From NCBI RefSeq assembly GCF_030711595.1, contig NZ_JAUJUJ010000001.1:124001-188000 (forward strand): a stretch of DNA of 64,000 nt. Direction: 5' to 3'. Below are positions 1-13,158 of the stretch, in pieces. A program made the position numbers and the translations under genes. This DNA comes from Stenotrophomonas sp. YIM B06876. Lineage in GTDB: Bacteria > Pseudomonadota > Gammaproteobacteria > Xanthomonadales > Xanthomonadaceae. The notes beneath the pieces were generated by a model. That model ran no database searches, was not told the DNA's origin, and saw only the letters and a list, made by a program, of their open reading frames with translations. How positions within the stretch are numbered: position 1 is the first letter of the stretch; every line of letters starts with the position of its first letter.

Positions 1-469
1 GCACAGCCTGCGCATGGAATATGCCGGCATCCATGAGGAGCTGGAGACAATGGGCGTGGAGCTTCCCGGCGCCGCCGACGTGGCCAATGCGGTGATCAGC
101 ATCCGCCGCCGCAAACTGCCCGACCCGGACGTGCTCGGCAATGCCGGCAGCTTCTTCAAGAATCCGATCCTGCCAGGCGAGCAGGTCGAGGTGTTGCGTC
201 GGCACTTCCCGCAGCTGCCGGTGTTTCCCGCCGGCGATGACAGCCTGCGCAAGGTCTCGGCCGCGTGGATGATCGAATCGTGCGGCTGGAAAGGCCACCG
301 CGAGGGCGATGCCGGGGTCGCGCCCAGCCATGCGCTGGTACTGGTCAATCACGGCAATGCGACCGGAGCCGAACTGCTGGCCCTGGCGCGCAAGGTCTCC
401 GCCTCGGTCCGGGAGAAATTCGGCGTTGCCATCGAACCGGAGCCGCGCCTGATCGGCGCACAGTGGTGA
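1..469 (+). CDS. murB: UDP-N-acetylenolpyruvoylglucosamine reductase MurB (3' part)
   Basis: This is the C-terminal half of MurB, the cytoplasmic FAD enzyme that uses NADPH to reduce the enolpyruvyl group of UDP-GlcNAc to UDP-MurNAc in peptidoglycan synthesis. The reading frame is open from the window edge, so the FAD-binding N-terminus is missing only because the window cuts it. The motif [10 protein letters not shown] carries the catalytic serine, and the C-terminal EPEPRLIG matches the family end, which holds the catalytic glutamate. The stop codon overlaps the GTG start of the next gene (GTGA), so the two are probably co-translated. The family assignment is secure. Confidence 0.93.
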   Translation, partial: HSLRMEYAGIHEELETMGVELPGAADVANAVISIRRRKLPDPDVLGNAGSFFKNPILPGEQVEVLRRHFPQLPVFPAGDDSLRKVSAAWMIESCGWKGHREGDAGVAPSHALVLVNHGNATGAELLALARKVSASVREKFGVAIEPEPRLIGAQW

Positions 470-1389
470 GCCCGGCCACGCATCTGCCCTCCAACGACGC
501 CCTGCGTGCCGCCCTGCTGATGCTGGGCAGCACCATGGCCTTCGGCATCATGGCCGTGGCCATCCGCCTGGCGACCGCCCATGTGCCAACCCAGGAAGTG
601 GCGTTTTTCCGCAATGCGTTCGGCCTGCTCGCGATGGTGCCGATGCTGCTGCGTCCGGGCAATGCACCGCTGCGCACGCAGCAGCTGCCGCGTTACTTCG
701 TGCGCAGCGCCATCGGCCTGGGCTCCATGCTTTGCGGCTTCTGGGCGGTCGGCCATCTGCCGCTGTCGCAGGCGGTGTCGCTGTCCTATTCCACCCCGCT
801 GTTCGTCACCATCGCCGCGGTGCTGTGGCTGGGCGAAATCGTGCGCGCGCGGCGCTGGGCGGCGGTCATCTGCGGCTTTATCGGCGTGCTGATCATCGTG
901 CGCCCGGGCCAGGCCGGCTTCGAGGCCGGCACCCTGGTCGCGGTGCTGGGCGCCCTGCTCAGCGCCGTGGTGGCGATCCAGATCAAACAGCTCACCCGTA
1001 CCGATGGTGCCGACACGGTGGTGTTCTACACCTATGTGTTCTGGGTGCCGATGTCGCTGGTGCCGGCACTGTTTGTCTGGACCTGGCCTGCCGGCATCGC
1101 CTGGCTGTGGCTGGCCGCCACCGGCGTGTTCGGCACCCTCGGGCAGCTGCTGTGGACCCGCGCCCTGCGCCTGGGCGAAGTATCGGCACTGACCCCGATC
1201 AGCTTCATGCAGTTGCCGCTGGTGGCCATGTTCGGCTGGCTTCTGTTTGGCGAGACGCTGGACCGCTGGACCGTGATCGGCGCCTGCATCATCCTTGGGT
1301 CCAATGCCTACATCGCCCACCGCGAAGCGGTGCTGAAGCGCCGGGCGGCCTCGCAGGCGCCATGTGCCACCGGCAAGGTCACCGAATAG
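466..1389 (+). CDS. EamA/DMT-family membrane transporter
   Basis: This is a 307-residue inner-membrane protein of about ten hydrophobic segments arranged as two EamA repeats, the typical size of drug/metabolite transporters. I start it at GTG 466, which overlaps the murB stop by four bases. A longer in-frame extension upstream lies wholly inside murB and is rejected. The first segments contain a charged, aromatic [13 protein letters not shown] stretch typical of the family, and the C-terminal end is soluble and basic. The substrate cannot be read from the sequence. Overlap with murB suggests a shared transcript, not necessarily a shared function. Confidence 0.85.
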   Translation: MSPATHLPSNDALRAALLMLGSTMAFGIMAVAIRLATAHVPTQEVAFFRNAFGLLAMVPMLLRPGNAPLRTQQLPRYFVRSAIGLGSMLCGFWAVGHLPLSQAVSLSYSTPLFVTIAAVLWLGEIVRARRWAAVICGFIGVLIIVRPGQAGFEAGTLVAVLGALLSAVVAIQIKQLTRTDGADTVVFYTYVFWVPMSLVPALFVWTWPAGIAWLWLAATGVFGTLGQLLWTRALRLGEVSALTPISFMQLPLVAMFGWLLFGETLDRWTVIGACIILGSNAYIAHREAVLKRRAASQAPCATGKVTE

Positions 1390-1591
1390 CCGTCGGCCGG
1401 CCTGAAGCAACTGCACTGGCAACGCATTAGACAGAGACAGCCACGCTCAGGTTGTGCGCGAAGGCGAACTCCAGTGGCATAGAGAATGCATCGGCCATCG
1501 GACAGCGCCGATGGCGAGCATGGTGCCTTCAACCCCCTCCTTTGGGGGAACCGGCCCTGCGGGCCATCCCGCCGCAGGAAATATCACTGCA

Positions 1592-4459
1592 TCATCCGCA
1601 CACGCGGTTGCGCCCGCTGCGTTTGGCCTGGTAGAGCAGCGCGTCGGCGCGGTTGAGGAGTTTTTCGTGATGGGTCAGCCCCACGCGATCGGCCACACCC
1701 ATGCTCACGCTCATCGTGAATCCCGGGGCAAAGCCGGAGGTATCGATGGCGGCCACCGCCTGGCGCAACCTTTCACAGCGCGCCAGCGCCTGTTCGCGTG
1801 CAAGGCCGGGAAACAGCAGCGCGAACTCCTCGCCGCCCCAGCGCGCAGCAAGCACGCCGTCGCCAGCATGTGCGCGGATCGTGGCTGCAGCGGCGCGCAG
1901 TGCCGCATCGCCGGCGGTGTGCGAATACCCATCGTTGATGCGCTTGAAATAATCCAGGTCGGCCATGGCCAGGGTCAGCGGCGTGCCCTCCTTCGCAGCT
2001 CTGTCAAAGTCGCGCGCAAGGGCTTCGTCAAAGGCACGCCGGTTCATCAGCCCGGTGAGCGCGTCCTCGCGCGCCTGCCGCTCGAACGCGCCGGCCTGGA
2101 CGCGCAGAGCACGGGTACGCTGCTCCACCTGCGTGCTGAGCTGGCGCCTGGCCGCCTGCAGCGCATGCACGCGCCAGCGATAGAAACCATACAGCGCCAG
2201 CAGCGCCAGCGCCGCCAGCCCAAGCCGGAAATCGCTGCGCTGCACCAGCCGGGGCTGGACGTGCAACGCGATGCGCGCTTCCTCGCGGCTCCAGCCGCCA
2301 TTGGGATGCGCGGCGGATACGCGGAATACGTAATCGCCGGGTTCGAGGTTGGTGAACTGCGCAAACCGCAGTGAGCCGCGTTCGACCCAATCCGAATCGA
2401 AGCCATCGAGCCGGTAGCGATAGCGGATTTTCCTCGGAATCAGATAGCTCAAGCCTGCGAAGTGCAGCTCCAGCTTGCGCGTGCCCGGTGGCAGGCGAAG
2501 TGCGGCTTGCAGCGGCGTGGGGCGATCATCCACGCGCACCTCTTCAATCACCACTGGCGGTGGCGTGCGGGTGAGTTCGTGGATGCGGCCCGGCGCCGTC
2601 ATCGCCAGTCCACCGGCGGTGGCGAACCAGAGCTTTCCATCCGTTGTGCGCCACGCCGCCGGCCCGGAATTGCCGTTGTTCTGTGCGCTCACCAGGCCGT
2701 CGCCCTCGTCGAACCACTCCACGTCCAGGTCCGATTGCCGGCCATCGGCTACGGCGTCCAGATCGTGTCGTGCCACCCGCAGCATGCCGCGATTGGAGGT
2801 GAGCCAGAACCGGTCTTCGCCGTCTTCCAGCACCTGGAAGATCTTGGCCACCGGCAATCCCTGCCCTGTGCCGATCAGGCGCATGTGTCCGTCGCGGCGG
2901 CGGATGACTCCCTGATTGGTCGCCAGCCAGAGCGTGCCGTCTTCGGTTTCGTGCAGGCCGAATACGTTGCTGGCACCGAAATCGCGCAGCGAATAAGCGC
3001 GGACATGCTCGCCTTCGATCTGTGCCAGCCCGTTGGAGGTGCCGACCCACAGCGCGCCGTGACGATCCTCGTGCAGCGCGATGATGAAGTCACTGGGCAT
3101 GCCCTGGGCCATGGTGTAGTGCCGCACACCCCGCGCATCGACCCGGTTCAGCCCGCGCGAGGTGCCGATCCAGAGCGTGCCGTCAGCGCTTTCCAGCAGG
3201 GCGCGCACCTGATTGCCGGTCAGGCCGCTGCGGCTGTCGAGGTGGCGGCGCACGCGACCGTCCCACAGCGCCGCGCCATGACTGTAGGTGCCAACCCAGA
3301 CACCGCCCGCGCGCGACCTGGCGAGACTGAGCAGGGAATCGCCAGGCAGGCCGGCGCGGCTGCCGGCTGCGCTGAAACGACCCTTGCGCAGCCAGCCCAG
3401 GCCATCGCTGGTAGCGATCCAGAGGGTGCCCTGCGTATCGGCCAGCACGCTGCGCACATAGGCGTTGGGCAGCCCATCCTGCAGGCCGAAGGTGCTGAAG
3501 GGCGCATCGCGCAGGCGCAGGAGTCCGCCATTGGTACCGACCCACAGGCTGCTTTCGCGATCCTGCCAGAGTGCGGAAACCTGTTCGTTGGGCAGACCGT
3601 TGGCGGTGCCGATCCGTTCCAGCCCATAGCCCGGGCTGTGCCGGTACAGTCCGGTGACCGTGCCCAGCCAAACCGTGCCGTCGGCTTCCACCATCATGCG
3701 GGTCACGTTGGAGGACGGCATGTCCGGCGCCAGCGGTGCAAACCGTTCGCCGTCCTGCCGCCACGCGCCCTGCTCCATACCCACATGGATGCGGCCATCC
3801 GGCCCGGATACCACATTGAACGCCTGTCCGGGCGGCAATCCCTGCGCTGCGCCCAGTGCCGCAAAACGCCCGTTCGAATAGCGCGCCAGCCCGCCCGTGG
3901 TGGCGACCCAGAGCGTGCCGTCGTCTGCTTGCAGCATCTTCTGCACGGAATGGCTGGGCAGGCCGGCGCCAACACCGAAACGCGTCATCGCGCCGCTGCT
4001 GTCGATGCGCAGTACGCCGCTACCGTGGGTACCCACCCACAGCGCGCCGTCACGGCCCTCCACCAGGTCGATGACCTGATCCTGCGGCAGCGCCTCGCTC
4101 CCCGGCCAGGCGCTCCAGCGCCCCGCGTGATAACGCACCACGCCACCGCTCGCCGTCCCCAGCAGCAAGCCGCCATCACGCGCCAACCGCAGGGCCAGCA
4201 CGCCGCTGTCGCGCAGTTCGGGGATGACATGCTGGTCGAAGAGACGGAAATCGATCCCGTTGTAGCGCACCACGCCTTCCCAGGTGGCGAACCACAGATA
4301 GCCGTCCTGCGTCTGTGCGATGCCGTGGATCAGGTTGTGTGGAAGCCCTTCGCGGGTGGTCCACACTTCCTTGAAATAGCCGTCGAGCGGCTTGGACGGC
4401 AAGCCCAGTGCCGGCCACGCGTCCAGAAAAAGCAGGCACAGCAACAACACACCGCGCAT
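1592..4459 (-). CDS. Periplasmic two-propeller sensor diguanylate cyclase
   Basis: This 955-residue protein should sense a periplasmic ligand and make cyclic di-GMP. From the chosen ATG it has a signal peptide (residues 1-20) followed by fourteen repeats of the W-[IVL]-[GA]-T-x-x-G-L type, which fits two seven-bladed propellers of the two-component-regulator propeller family. A Y_Y_Y domain follows, then a membrane segment, a short coiled coil, and a GGDEF domain from about residue 799. The active site is GGEEF (about 875-879), so the cyclase should be active. The RxxD inhibitory site expected five residues upstream is absent. A start 39 codons upstream is open but would put the signal peptide inside. 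The gene stands alone, convergent with EamA. The ligand is unknown. Confidence 0.85.
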   Translation of the reverse strand: MRGVLLLCLLFLDAWPALGLPSKPLDGYFKEVWTTREGLPHNLIHGIAQTQDGYLWFATWEGVVRYNGIDFRLFDQHVIPELRDSGVLALRLARDGGLLLGTASGGVVRYHAGRWSAWPGSEALPQDQVIDLVEGRDGALWVGTHGSGVLRIDSSGAMTRFGVGAGLPSHSVQKMLQADDGTLWVATTGGLARYSNGRFAALGAAQGLPPGQAFNVVSGPDGRIHVGMEQGAWRQDGERFAPLAPDMPSSNVTRMMVEADGTVWLGTVTGLYRHSPGYGLERIGTANGLPNEQVSALWQDRESSLWVGTNGGLLRLRDAPFSTFGLQDGLPNAYVRSVLADTQGTLWIATSDGLGWLRKGRFSAAGSRAGLPGDSLLSLARSRAGGVWVGTYSHGAALWDGRVRRHLDSRSGLTGNQVRALLESADGTLWIGTSRGLNRVDARGVRHYTMAQGMPSDFIIALHEDRHGALWVGTSNGLAQIEGEHVRAYSLRDFGASNVFGLHETEDGTLWLATNQGVIRRRDGHMRLIGTGQGLPVAKIFQVLEDGEDRFWLTSNRGMLRVARHDLDAVADGRQSDLDVEWFDEGDGLVSAQNNGNSGPAAWRTTDGKLWFATAGGLAMTAPGRIHELTRTPPPVVIEEVRVDDRPTPLQAALRLPPGTRKLELHFAGLSYLIPRKIRYRYRLDGFDSDWVERGSLRFAQFTNLEPGDYVFRVSAAHPNGGWSREEARIALHVQPRLVQRSDFRLGLAALALLALYGFYRWRVHALQAARRQLSTQVEQRTRALRVQAGAFERQAREDALTGLMNRRAFDEALARDFDRAAKEGTPLTLAMADLDYFKRINDGYSHTAGDAALRAAAATIRAHAGDGVLAARWGGEEFALLFPGLAREQALARCERLRQAVAAIDTSGFAPGFTMSVSMGVADRVGLTHHEKLLNRADALLYQAKRSGRNRVCG

Positions 4460-4811
4460 TCGCTTTCCGTACACGAAACACCGCGCCAGCCCCGGCGCAT
4501 ATCCAGAACGAGAACCCCGATACGCCTTGCTGCGCGGATCAAATCCGCTGCGCGAAGCAAAGGCGTCATGCGGCATCGACTATCACCTGTTCGACCAATA
4601 AGAGTCTGGAAAAAATAGCAAAGCCCCCGTCCAACCGCCGGATGCCAACGGACACTGGCCATAGTGATATCGGCCATTGGTCGACATTATTGACGCGGCC
4701 ACATTGAATCCACCGAGCGCAAGTGCGTTTACACAACAACGCCCCTGACGGGGCGTTGTTGTGCACTGCTGATTCAAGCGCGTTGCGGCGCAGACGCTTG
4801 CCACTGCCGGC
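4460..4811. other. Intergenic region upstream of the diguanylate cyclase
   Basis: This stretch of about 350 bases between the cyclase start and the guaA stop has no credible gene. It holds the guaA terminator (4732-4763) and presumably the cyclase promoter. An imperfect inverted GGCCA pair at about 4655-4680 could be a regulator site, but no family consensus is recognisable. Confidence 0.6.
4732..4763 (-). terminator. guaA terminator hairpin
   Basis: A perfect 14-bp stem (4732-4745 with 4750-4763) with a TGAC loop lies about 50 bases past the guaA stop. The flanks carry only a short TAAA/TTTA element rather than a long T tract, so it may act as a 3'-end stabiliser as well as a terminator. 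Confidence 0.7.
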
Positions 4812-6377
<1,566 letters not shown>

Positions 6378-6421
6378 GTCGCCAATGCAGGTGCAAGTCG
6401 GGAAACGGATGGCGGATACGA

Positions 6422-6451
6422 AAAGAGGGACACGCGAACGTCTCCCTCTTT
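6422..6451 (-). terminator. Hairpin in the guaB-guaA gap
   Basis: A 9-bp perfect stem (6422-6430 with 6443-6451) is followed on the minus strand by a run of four T. It lies between guaB and guaA and resembles a weak intrinsic terminator, which could lower guaA expression relative to guaB or mark an mRNA processing point. Confidence 0.55.
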
Positions 6452-6465
6452 GCGTTCGGACTGGA

Positions 6466-7962
<1,497 letters not shown>

Positions 7963-8049
7963 CCCTTGTTTGCCCCCCTTTGGCAGGGGGAGGCAGTAGT
8001 CCGCTGCGCAAAGCTGCGTTGCAGCCGCGCCGTTGCCCGCAACTGTGGT

Positions 8050-8907
8050 TCAGCCCGCCGCTTCGGCCGCTTCAATGGTGTTCTGCATCAGCGTGGCCAC
8101 CGTCATCGGGCCGACCCCACCGGGTACGGGGGTGATCCAGCTGGCGCGCTGGGCGGCGGCGTTGAATCCGACGTCGCCGACCAGGCGGCCGTCATCGAGC
8201 CGGTTGATGCCGACATCGATCACCACCGCGCCGGGCTTCACCCATTCACCCGGCACCAGTCCGGGAATACCCACCGCCACCACCAGGATGTCGGCGTTGC
8301 GCACTGCCCGCTCCAGCTCCGCGCGCGGGGTGAACTTGTGGCAGCTGGTGACGGTGCAGCCGGCGATCAGCAGTTCCAGCCCCATCGGCCGGCCGACATG
8401 GTTGCTGACGCCGACGATGGTGGCGTTGCGACCGCGCACCGGCTGGTCGGTATGCCCCAGCAGCGTGGTGATGCCGCGCGGGGTGCACGGGCGCAGGCCG
8501 AACTGGCGCAACACCAGATGGCCGACGTTCTCCGGATGGAAGCCGTCGACATCCTTGCGTGGATCGATCCGCTGGATCAGCCGATTGGCATCGGGAATGC
8601 CGGGCAGCGGCAGCTGGATCAGGATGCCGTGGATCTTCGGATCGGCATTGAGCTGGTCGATCAATGCCAGCAGCTGCGCCTCGGTGGTGCCCGCCGGCAG
8701 GTCGTAGTCGAACGCCTCGATACCGACCTTCTCGGCCGCGCGGCGCTTGTTGCGCACATACACCGCCGAGGCCGGATCAGCGCCCACCAGCACCACCGCC
8801 AACCCGGGGCGCGAGCGACCCGCCGCCAGGCGCGCATCCACGCGCACCTTCAAATCATCCAGCAGTTCCTCGGCAATACGCCGCCCATCGAGGATACGGG
8901 AGGTCAT
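8050..8907 (-). CDS. folD: Methylenetetrahydrofolate dehydrogenase/cyclohydrolase FolD
   Basis: FolD is the bifunctional cytoplasmic enzyme that interconverts 5,10-methylene-, methenyl- and 10-formyl-tetrahydrofolate, supplying formyl groups for purines. The catalytic YxxxK is seen in YVRNKRR, the substrate-binding LPLPG and the signature PGGVGPMT are intact, and the NADP-binding half contains the glycine-rich [12 protein letters not shown] chose the start giving MTSRILDG, which aligns with MAAKIIDG of E. coli and gives 285 residues. A start eight codons upstream (8931) is equally open and neither has a clear ribosome-binding site. Its position next to guaB fits purine supply. Confidence 0.94.
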   Translation of the reverse strand: MTSRILDGRRIAEELLDDLKVRVDARLAAGRSRPGLAVVLVGADPASAVYVRNKRRAAEKVGIEAFDYDLPAGTTEAQLLALIDQLNADPKIHGILIQLPLPGIPDANRLIQRIDPRKDVDGFHPENVGHLVLRQFGLRPCTPRGITTLLGHTDQPVRGRNATIVGVSNHVGRPMGLELLIAGCTVTSCHKFTPRAELERAVRNADILVVAVGIPGLVPGEWVKPGAVVIDVGINRLDDGRLVGDVGFNAAAQRASWITPVPGGVGPMTVATLMQNTIEAAEAAG

Positions 8908-9129
8908 GGCGGCATCTGCAGGCAGGGTCATCGGCGTGGGGCTGGGCGGGGGACGCATATTGTCCCCGATTCCCGTGAACCCGACACCCTTTTTGCCCTG
9001 CCAGGCGGTATCCCGCGCGGTTGCCGCGACACTCCTGCAGCCCCCATCGCCACCGTCATCCGGTGATGGGCCATGCGGCGACCGCCCACCTGCACCGGGC
9101 CCGGCGCCGCGTGGCGAAAATGTGGGCAG

Positions 9130-10269
9130 TCAAACGCCGCTGGAGCAGAACGCGGCATAGTCGATGTAGCCGGGAAACTCCCGGCCCGGAGCGCACACCG
9201 GGCAATCGGGATCGGCCGCGAGCCGGGTCTCGCGAAACCGCATGGACAGCGCATCGAAACGCAGCAGACGCCCGGCCAATGGCTGGCCGATATCCAGCAG
9301 CAGCTTCAACACCTCGGTGGCCTGCAGCAGGCCGATAATACCCGGCAACACCCCGAGCACTCCCGCCTCGGAACAGTTGGGCGCGAACTCCGGCGCCGGC
9401 GGCTCTGGGAACAGACAGCGATAACAGGGCTGCGCGCCACGATGGCGGCCGGCATCGAACACGCTCACCTGCCCCTCGAAGCGCTGCACCGCGCCATACA
9501 CCAGCGGCTTGCCCAGCTTCACGCAGGCATCGTTGAGCAGGTAGCGCAACGGGAAGTTGTCCGAACCGTCGAGCACCACATCCACGTCCTGCAACATCAC
9601 CTCCACATTGCCCGAGGTCACCCGCAGCGGCAGTGCCTCAACGCCCACCCCCGGATTCAGCGCGGCCAGCCGCTCGCGCGCCGAGCTGACCTTGGCGCTG
9701 CCCACACTGGCGTCGGTATGCAGGATCTGCCGCTGCAGGTTGCTGCGCTCGACCACGTCGTCATCGACGATGCGCAGATGCCCCACCCCGGCCGCCGCCA
9801 GATAGAACGCCGCCGGCGATCCCAGGCCGCCCGCACCGAGCAGCAACACCCGCGATGCCAGCAGACGGCGCTGCCCGTCCACGCCCACCTCCGGCAGCAG
9901 CAGATGGCGCGAGTAACGCTGCTGGAAGTCGTGCTCCTCGACGGTCTGCACAGGCTGGACCAACGGCAATCCGCAGTCACGCCAGGCCGTGGTGCCGCCG
10001 GCAACCGAAGCGATCCGCACATAACCCGCCGCTGCCAACGCCTGCGCCGCTTGCAGCGAACGCAACCCGCCTTGGCAGATCAGCACAATCTCCGCCGTGG
10101 ATTCGGGCAGATGCGTCGCCGGCGCGGCCAGCAATTCGGCCTTGGCCACGCCGCGCGAAGCTTCAGCCTGGCCGCTGGCGCGCTCGTGGGCTTCCCGCAC
10201 GTCGATCAGGATGGCACCGGCCGCCACCCGCTGCCGGGCCTGGGCGGGAGTCAATTCGATAATGTCCAT
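9130..10269 (-). CDS. moeB: Rhodanese-MoeB/ThiF fusion (sulfur-carrier adenylyltransferase)
   Basis: This 379-residue protein is predicted to adenylate the C-terminus of a ubiquitin-like sulfur carrier (MoaD or ThiS type) for molybdopterin or thiamine synthesis. Residues 1-110 form a rhodanese domain with active cysteine in LICQGG. Residues about 120-360 form an E1-like domain with the nucleotide motif GAGGLGSPA, the DGSDNF motif, and two zinc-binding CxxC pairs (CYRC, CPVC). The domain order is the reverse of eukaryotic MOCS3, where rhodanese is C-terminal. The two activities together suggest it both activates the carrier and donates sulfur. Whether it serves molybdenum cofactor or thiamine synthesis cannot be decided here. 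It may be leaderless (see the promoter upstream). Confidence 0.87.
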   Translation of the reverse strand: MDIIELTPAQARQRVAAGAILIDVREAHERASGQAEASRGVAKAELLAAPATHLPESTAEIVLICQGGLRSLQAAQALAAAGYVRIASVAGGTTAWRDCGLPLVQPVQTVEEHDFQQRYSRHLLLPEVGVDGQRRLLASRVLLLGAGGLGSPAAFYLAAAGVGHLRIVDDDVVERSNLQRQILHTDASVGSAKVSSARERLAALNPGVGVEALPLRVTSGNVEVMLQDVDVVLDGSDNFPLRYLLNDACVKLGKPLVYGAVQRFEGQVSVFDAGRHRGAQPCYRCLFPEPPAPEFAPNCSEAGVLGVLPGIIGLLQATEVLKLLLDIGQPLAGRLLRFDALSMRFRETRLAADPDCPVCAPGREFPGYIDYAAFCSSGV

Positions 10270-10275
10270 GCATCC

Positions 10276-10281
10276 ATTATC
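10276..10281 (-). promoter_or_regulatory. Predicted -10 of moeB, leaderless configuration
   Basis: GATAAT on the minus strand ends exactly seven bases before the A of the moeB ATG and no ribosome-binding site lies between. A transcript starting there would begin at the start codon. The -35 region is poorly conserved. Confidence 0.45.
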
Positions 10282-10490
10282 GGCACAATTCCCGGGAGCA
10301 GATGTCGATCATTCCTCGGGAATTTTCCCGAGAGAAGGCCAGACGGACGCCTGCATCAAGATCCGGCTGATCGGCTGCCGCAGCCGCCCGCGACGCCTCT
10401 CCGGGCGATTCGACATCCAAGGCCGGCGGGTGAAGCGACATCGCTACTGGGGCGCTGCAACCCGATAGCAATCCACTCGCCGCAAAGAAA

Positions 10491-10513
10491 AAGCCCGCGC
10501 AAGGCGCGGGCTT
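10491..10513 (-). terminator. der intrinsic terminator
   Basis: A perfect 10-bp GC-rich stem with an AAG loop (CTT on the minus strand) is followed on the minus strand by TTTTTCTTT, about 30 bases past the der stop. This is a textbook intrinsic terminator for the ndk-to-der gene run. Confidence 0.88.
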
Positions 10514-10544
10514 CTCCTGTCACGTCCGCAATACCGCGAACGCG

Positions 10545-11939
10545 TCAGCGCTTGATGTGCTTGATCAAGCGGCGCTTCTTCGCAACCTGCCGGTCGGTCA
10601 GCACATTCTTCTTGCCTTCGAAGGGATTGACTCCCTCGCGGAAGATGAACTGCACTGGCGTGCCCACCAGCTTGAAACGCTTGCGGAAGAAGTTTTCCAG
10701 ATAGCGTTTGTACGACTCCGGCAATTCCTTCAACCGGGTGCCGTGGACAATGAACGTCGGCGGGTTGGAGCCGCCCGGATGCACGTAACGCAGCTTGGCG
10801 ACATGGCCACGGACGGCCGGCGGCGGATTGGTTTCATACGCCACCTCCAGCGCCTTGTTGACCTCGCTGGTGCTGAACTCCCTGATGGCCGAGGCATGTG
10901 CCTGGTGCACTGCGCGGAACAGCTCGCGCAACCCGGACCCGTGGATGGCCGAAATGCGCACCACCTCGGCCCACGGCACGAAGCTCAGCTTGCGTGCCAG
11001 CAGCGCCTCGGCCTGTTCACGCTGGTAATCGGTGAGCCCGTCCCACTTGTTGATCGCCACCACCAATGCGCGCCCGGCGTCGAGCACCGCACCCAGCACG
11101 CTGGCGTCCTGGTCGGTGACGCCTTCGGTGGCATCGAGCATCAGCACCGCCACCTGGCAGTGTTCGATCGACTGCAGCGTCTTGACCACGCTGAATTTTT
11201 CGACGACCTCTTCCACCCGCCCCTTGCGACGCAGGCCGGCGGTGTCGATCAGCCGGTATTCGCGGCCGTCGCGCTCCATATCCACCGCGATCGAATCGCG
11301 CGTGGTACCCGGAACCTCCGAGGCGATCATGCGCTCTTCGCCCAGCAGACGATTGACCAGCGTCGACTTGCCCACGTTGGGCCGGCCGACAAAAGCGATG
11401 CGCATACGCTTCGGATCGTTGTCCAGGGTTTCGGTGGTGCCCTCTTCCGGCAACCGTGCGACCACCTCATCGAGCAGGTCATCCAGACCCTGGCGATGGG
11501 CGGCCGAGACGGTCAGCATTTCGCTGAAGCCGTAGCGGGAAAACTCCGAACGCACGGCGTCCTCGTTGGTGCCGTCGATCTTGTTGATCAGCAGCAACGT
11601 GGGCCGCGACAACTTGCGCAGCCACGCGAGGATTTCGTCGTCCAGTGCCGAGGTTCCCTCGCGGGCATCGACGACAAACAGGATCAGGTCGGCTTCACCG
11701 GCGGCAGCACGTGCCTGCCGGGCGGTGGCGCCAGCCAGCCCTTCCTCGTCACCTGCGATACCGCCGGTATCGACGATCAGGAACGGGTTGTCCTCATCGA
11801 GGCGACAGACACCGTAATTACGGTCACGGGTAACGCCGGGCTGGTCATGCACCAGTGCATCCCGGGTACGGGTGAAAGCATTGAAAAGGGTGGACTTGCC
11901 GACATTCGGCCGTCCGACCAGGGCGACCAAGGGCAGCAT
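10545..11939 (-). CDS. der: Ribosome biogenesis GTPase Der (EngA)
   Basis: Der is an essential double-GTPase needed for 50S subunit maturation. The 464-residue protein shows two G domains, each opening with GRPNVGKST (residues about 8-16 and again near 183), each with a DT(A/G)G switch and NKID/NKWD specificity motif, followed by the KH-like C-terminal domain. It lies 11 bases behind bamB, as in the conserved gammaproteobacterial bamB-der pair. A clear terminator follows. Confidence 0.97.
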   Translation of the reverse strand: MLPLVALVGRPNVGKSTLFNAFTRTRDALVHDQPGVTRDRNYGVCRLDEDNPFLIVDTGGIAGDEEGLAGATARQARAAAGEADLILFVVDAREGTSALDDEILAWLRKLSRPTLLLINKIDGTNEDAVRSEFSRYGFSEMLTVSAAHRQGLDDLLDEVVARLPEEGTTETLDNDPKRMRIAFVGRPNVGKSTLVNRLLGEERMIASEVPGTTRDSIAVDMERDGREYRLIDTAGLRRKGRVEEVVEKFSVVKTLQSIEHCQVAVLMLDATEGVTDQDASVLGAVLDAGRALVVAINKWDGLTDYQREQAEALLARKLSFVPWAEVVRISAIHGSGLRELFRAVHQAHASAIREFSTSEVNKALEVAYETNPPPAVRGHVAKLRYVHPGGSNPPTFIVHGTRLKELPESYKRYLENFFRKRFKLVGTPVQFIFREGVNPFEGKKNVLTDRQVAKKRRLIKHIKR

Positions 11940-11950
11940 CGCGGAACTCC

Positions 11951-13144
11951 TTATTGTCCCAACCGGAATGCGGTCAGGTCACCATCAACGTTCTGCATCA
12001 GCAGAATCCCATCTACCACCACCGGCTGCGCCAACAATGCGTCGCCCCCGGTTTTGGCGCGAGCCGCAAGCCCGCCATCATCCAGTCGCAACCAGTGCAG
12101 ATACCCTTTGTAATCACCCACCACGGCGTAGTCGCCCTGGATTGCAGCCCCGGTCAACGAGCGGCGTGCCAGCGCCTGCTGTGACCACATTGCCGAACCG
12201 GTGGATTTGTCCAGGCCGAACACACCGCCCTTGCTGTCAGTCACCACCACATTGCCCGAGGACACCGCCACGCCACCGGCACCGCCATGGTCGCGCGACC
12301 ACATCGGACGCCCGGTCGGCCCTTCAATGGCCAGTGTCTCGTTCTTGAAGCTGCTCACAAACAGCGTATTGCCTTCCAGCACCGGCGCGCCATCGACGTC
12401 AGCCATGCGCTCCAGCTCGGTGCGTCCCTCCGGCGTGCCGACCATCTGCTCCCACAGCGGGCGGCCATCCTGCATCGCCAAGGCGGTCAGGGTGCCGTCG
12501 TCATTGCCGATGAACAGAACGCCCGGCCCGACCACCACCGGCGCGTTGCCACGCACGGTCAGCGACGGGAGCTCCTGGGTGTTGAACCAGCGGCGGGTGC
12601 CATTGCTGGCATCAAATGCGGTGGTGCGGCCGTCATTGCTGCGCACGAACACCAGGCCCTGGGCAATCGCCGGTGCGGCGATGACTTCGGCCGGCACCTT
12701 GGCCCGCCATTTCTCGGCACCATTTTCTGCATCCAGCGCGATCACCTGCCCGTCCAGCGTGCCGATCGCCACCAGCCCTTCACCTACGCCCGGACCACCG
12801 GAAAGACGCAACTTCGGCTGCTTCTTCACCTTGGACGGCTCGTATTTCCAGATCAGCTTGCCGGACTGCAGGTCCAGGGCGCGGACCCCGCCCTGCACCG
12901 CCGCGACATACACGCGCCCATCGGCCACCGCCGGGCCCTGGCGGATGCCGATACGTCCTTCACCCTTGCCCACGTTGGCGGACCAGAGCTTGTCGACCTT
13001 GACGGTCGGCTCGAATTTCACCAGCTCAGCCGGCTCAAGCGCCTTCTTGGCCTCGGCGTCCTTGCCGGCAAACCAGCCTTTCATCGTGGTGCAGCCTGAA
13101 AGTGCCAGCGTTACCAGCAACACCGTCGCAATACGCTTGAACAT
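11951..13144 (-). CDS. bamB: Outer-membrane assembly lipoprotein BamB
   Basis: BamB is the lipid-anchored beta-propeller subunit of the BAM complex that inserts outer-membrane proteins. The 397-residue protein begins with a lipoprotein signal (lipobox LALSGC) and continues with PQQ-like propeller blades such as [17 protein letters not shown] and [16 protein letters not shown] start at MFKRI, five codons inside the longest frame, because it gives a compact signal peptide with an AGG-type ribosome site. The upstream ATG overlaps the yfgM stop and remains possible. Gene order with yfgM and der matches the family context. Confidence 0.94.
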   Translation of the reverse strand: MFKRIATVLLVTLALSGCTTMKGWFAGKDAEAKKALEPAELVKFEPTVKVDKLWSANVGKGEGRIGIRQGPAVADGRVYVAAVQGGVRALDLQSGKLIWKYEPSKVKKQPKLRLSGGPGVGEGLVAIGTLDGQVIALDAENGAEKWRAKVPAEVIAAPAIAQGLVFVRSNDGRTTAFDASNGTRRWFNTQELPSLTVRGNAPVVVGPGVLFIGNDDGTLTALAMQDGRPLWEQMVGTPEGRTELERMADVDGAPVLEGNTLFVSSFKNETLAIEGPTGRPMWSRDHGGAGGVAVSSGNVVVTDSKGGVFGLDKSTGSAMWSQQALARRSLTGAAIQGDYAVVGDYKGYLHWLRLDDGGLAARAKTGGDALLAQPVVVDGILLMQNVDGDLTAFRLGQ

Positions 13145-13158
13145 GGTTACCTGCCTCA

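Noticed and set aside
2462-4618. 718-codon plus-strand frame opposite the diguanylate cyclase
   Set aside because: Its periodicity simply reflects the propeller repeats on the other strand. No start signal or family motif is present.
6378-6465. Purine riboswitch between guaB and guaA
   Set aside because: Only a simple hairpin is present. The conserved three-way junction core of purine riboswitches is not seen.
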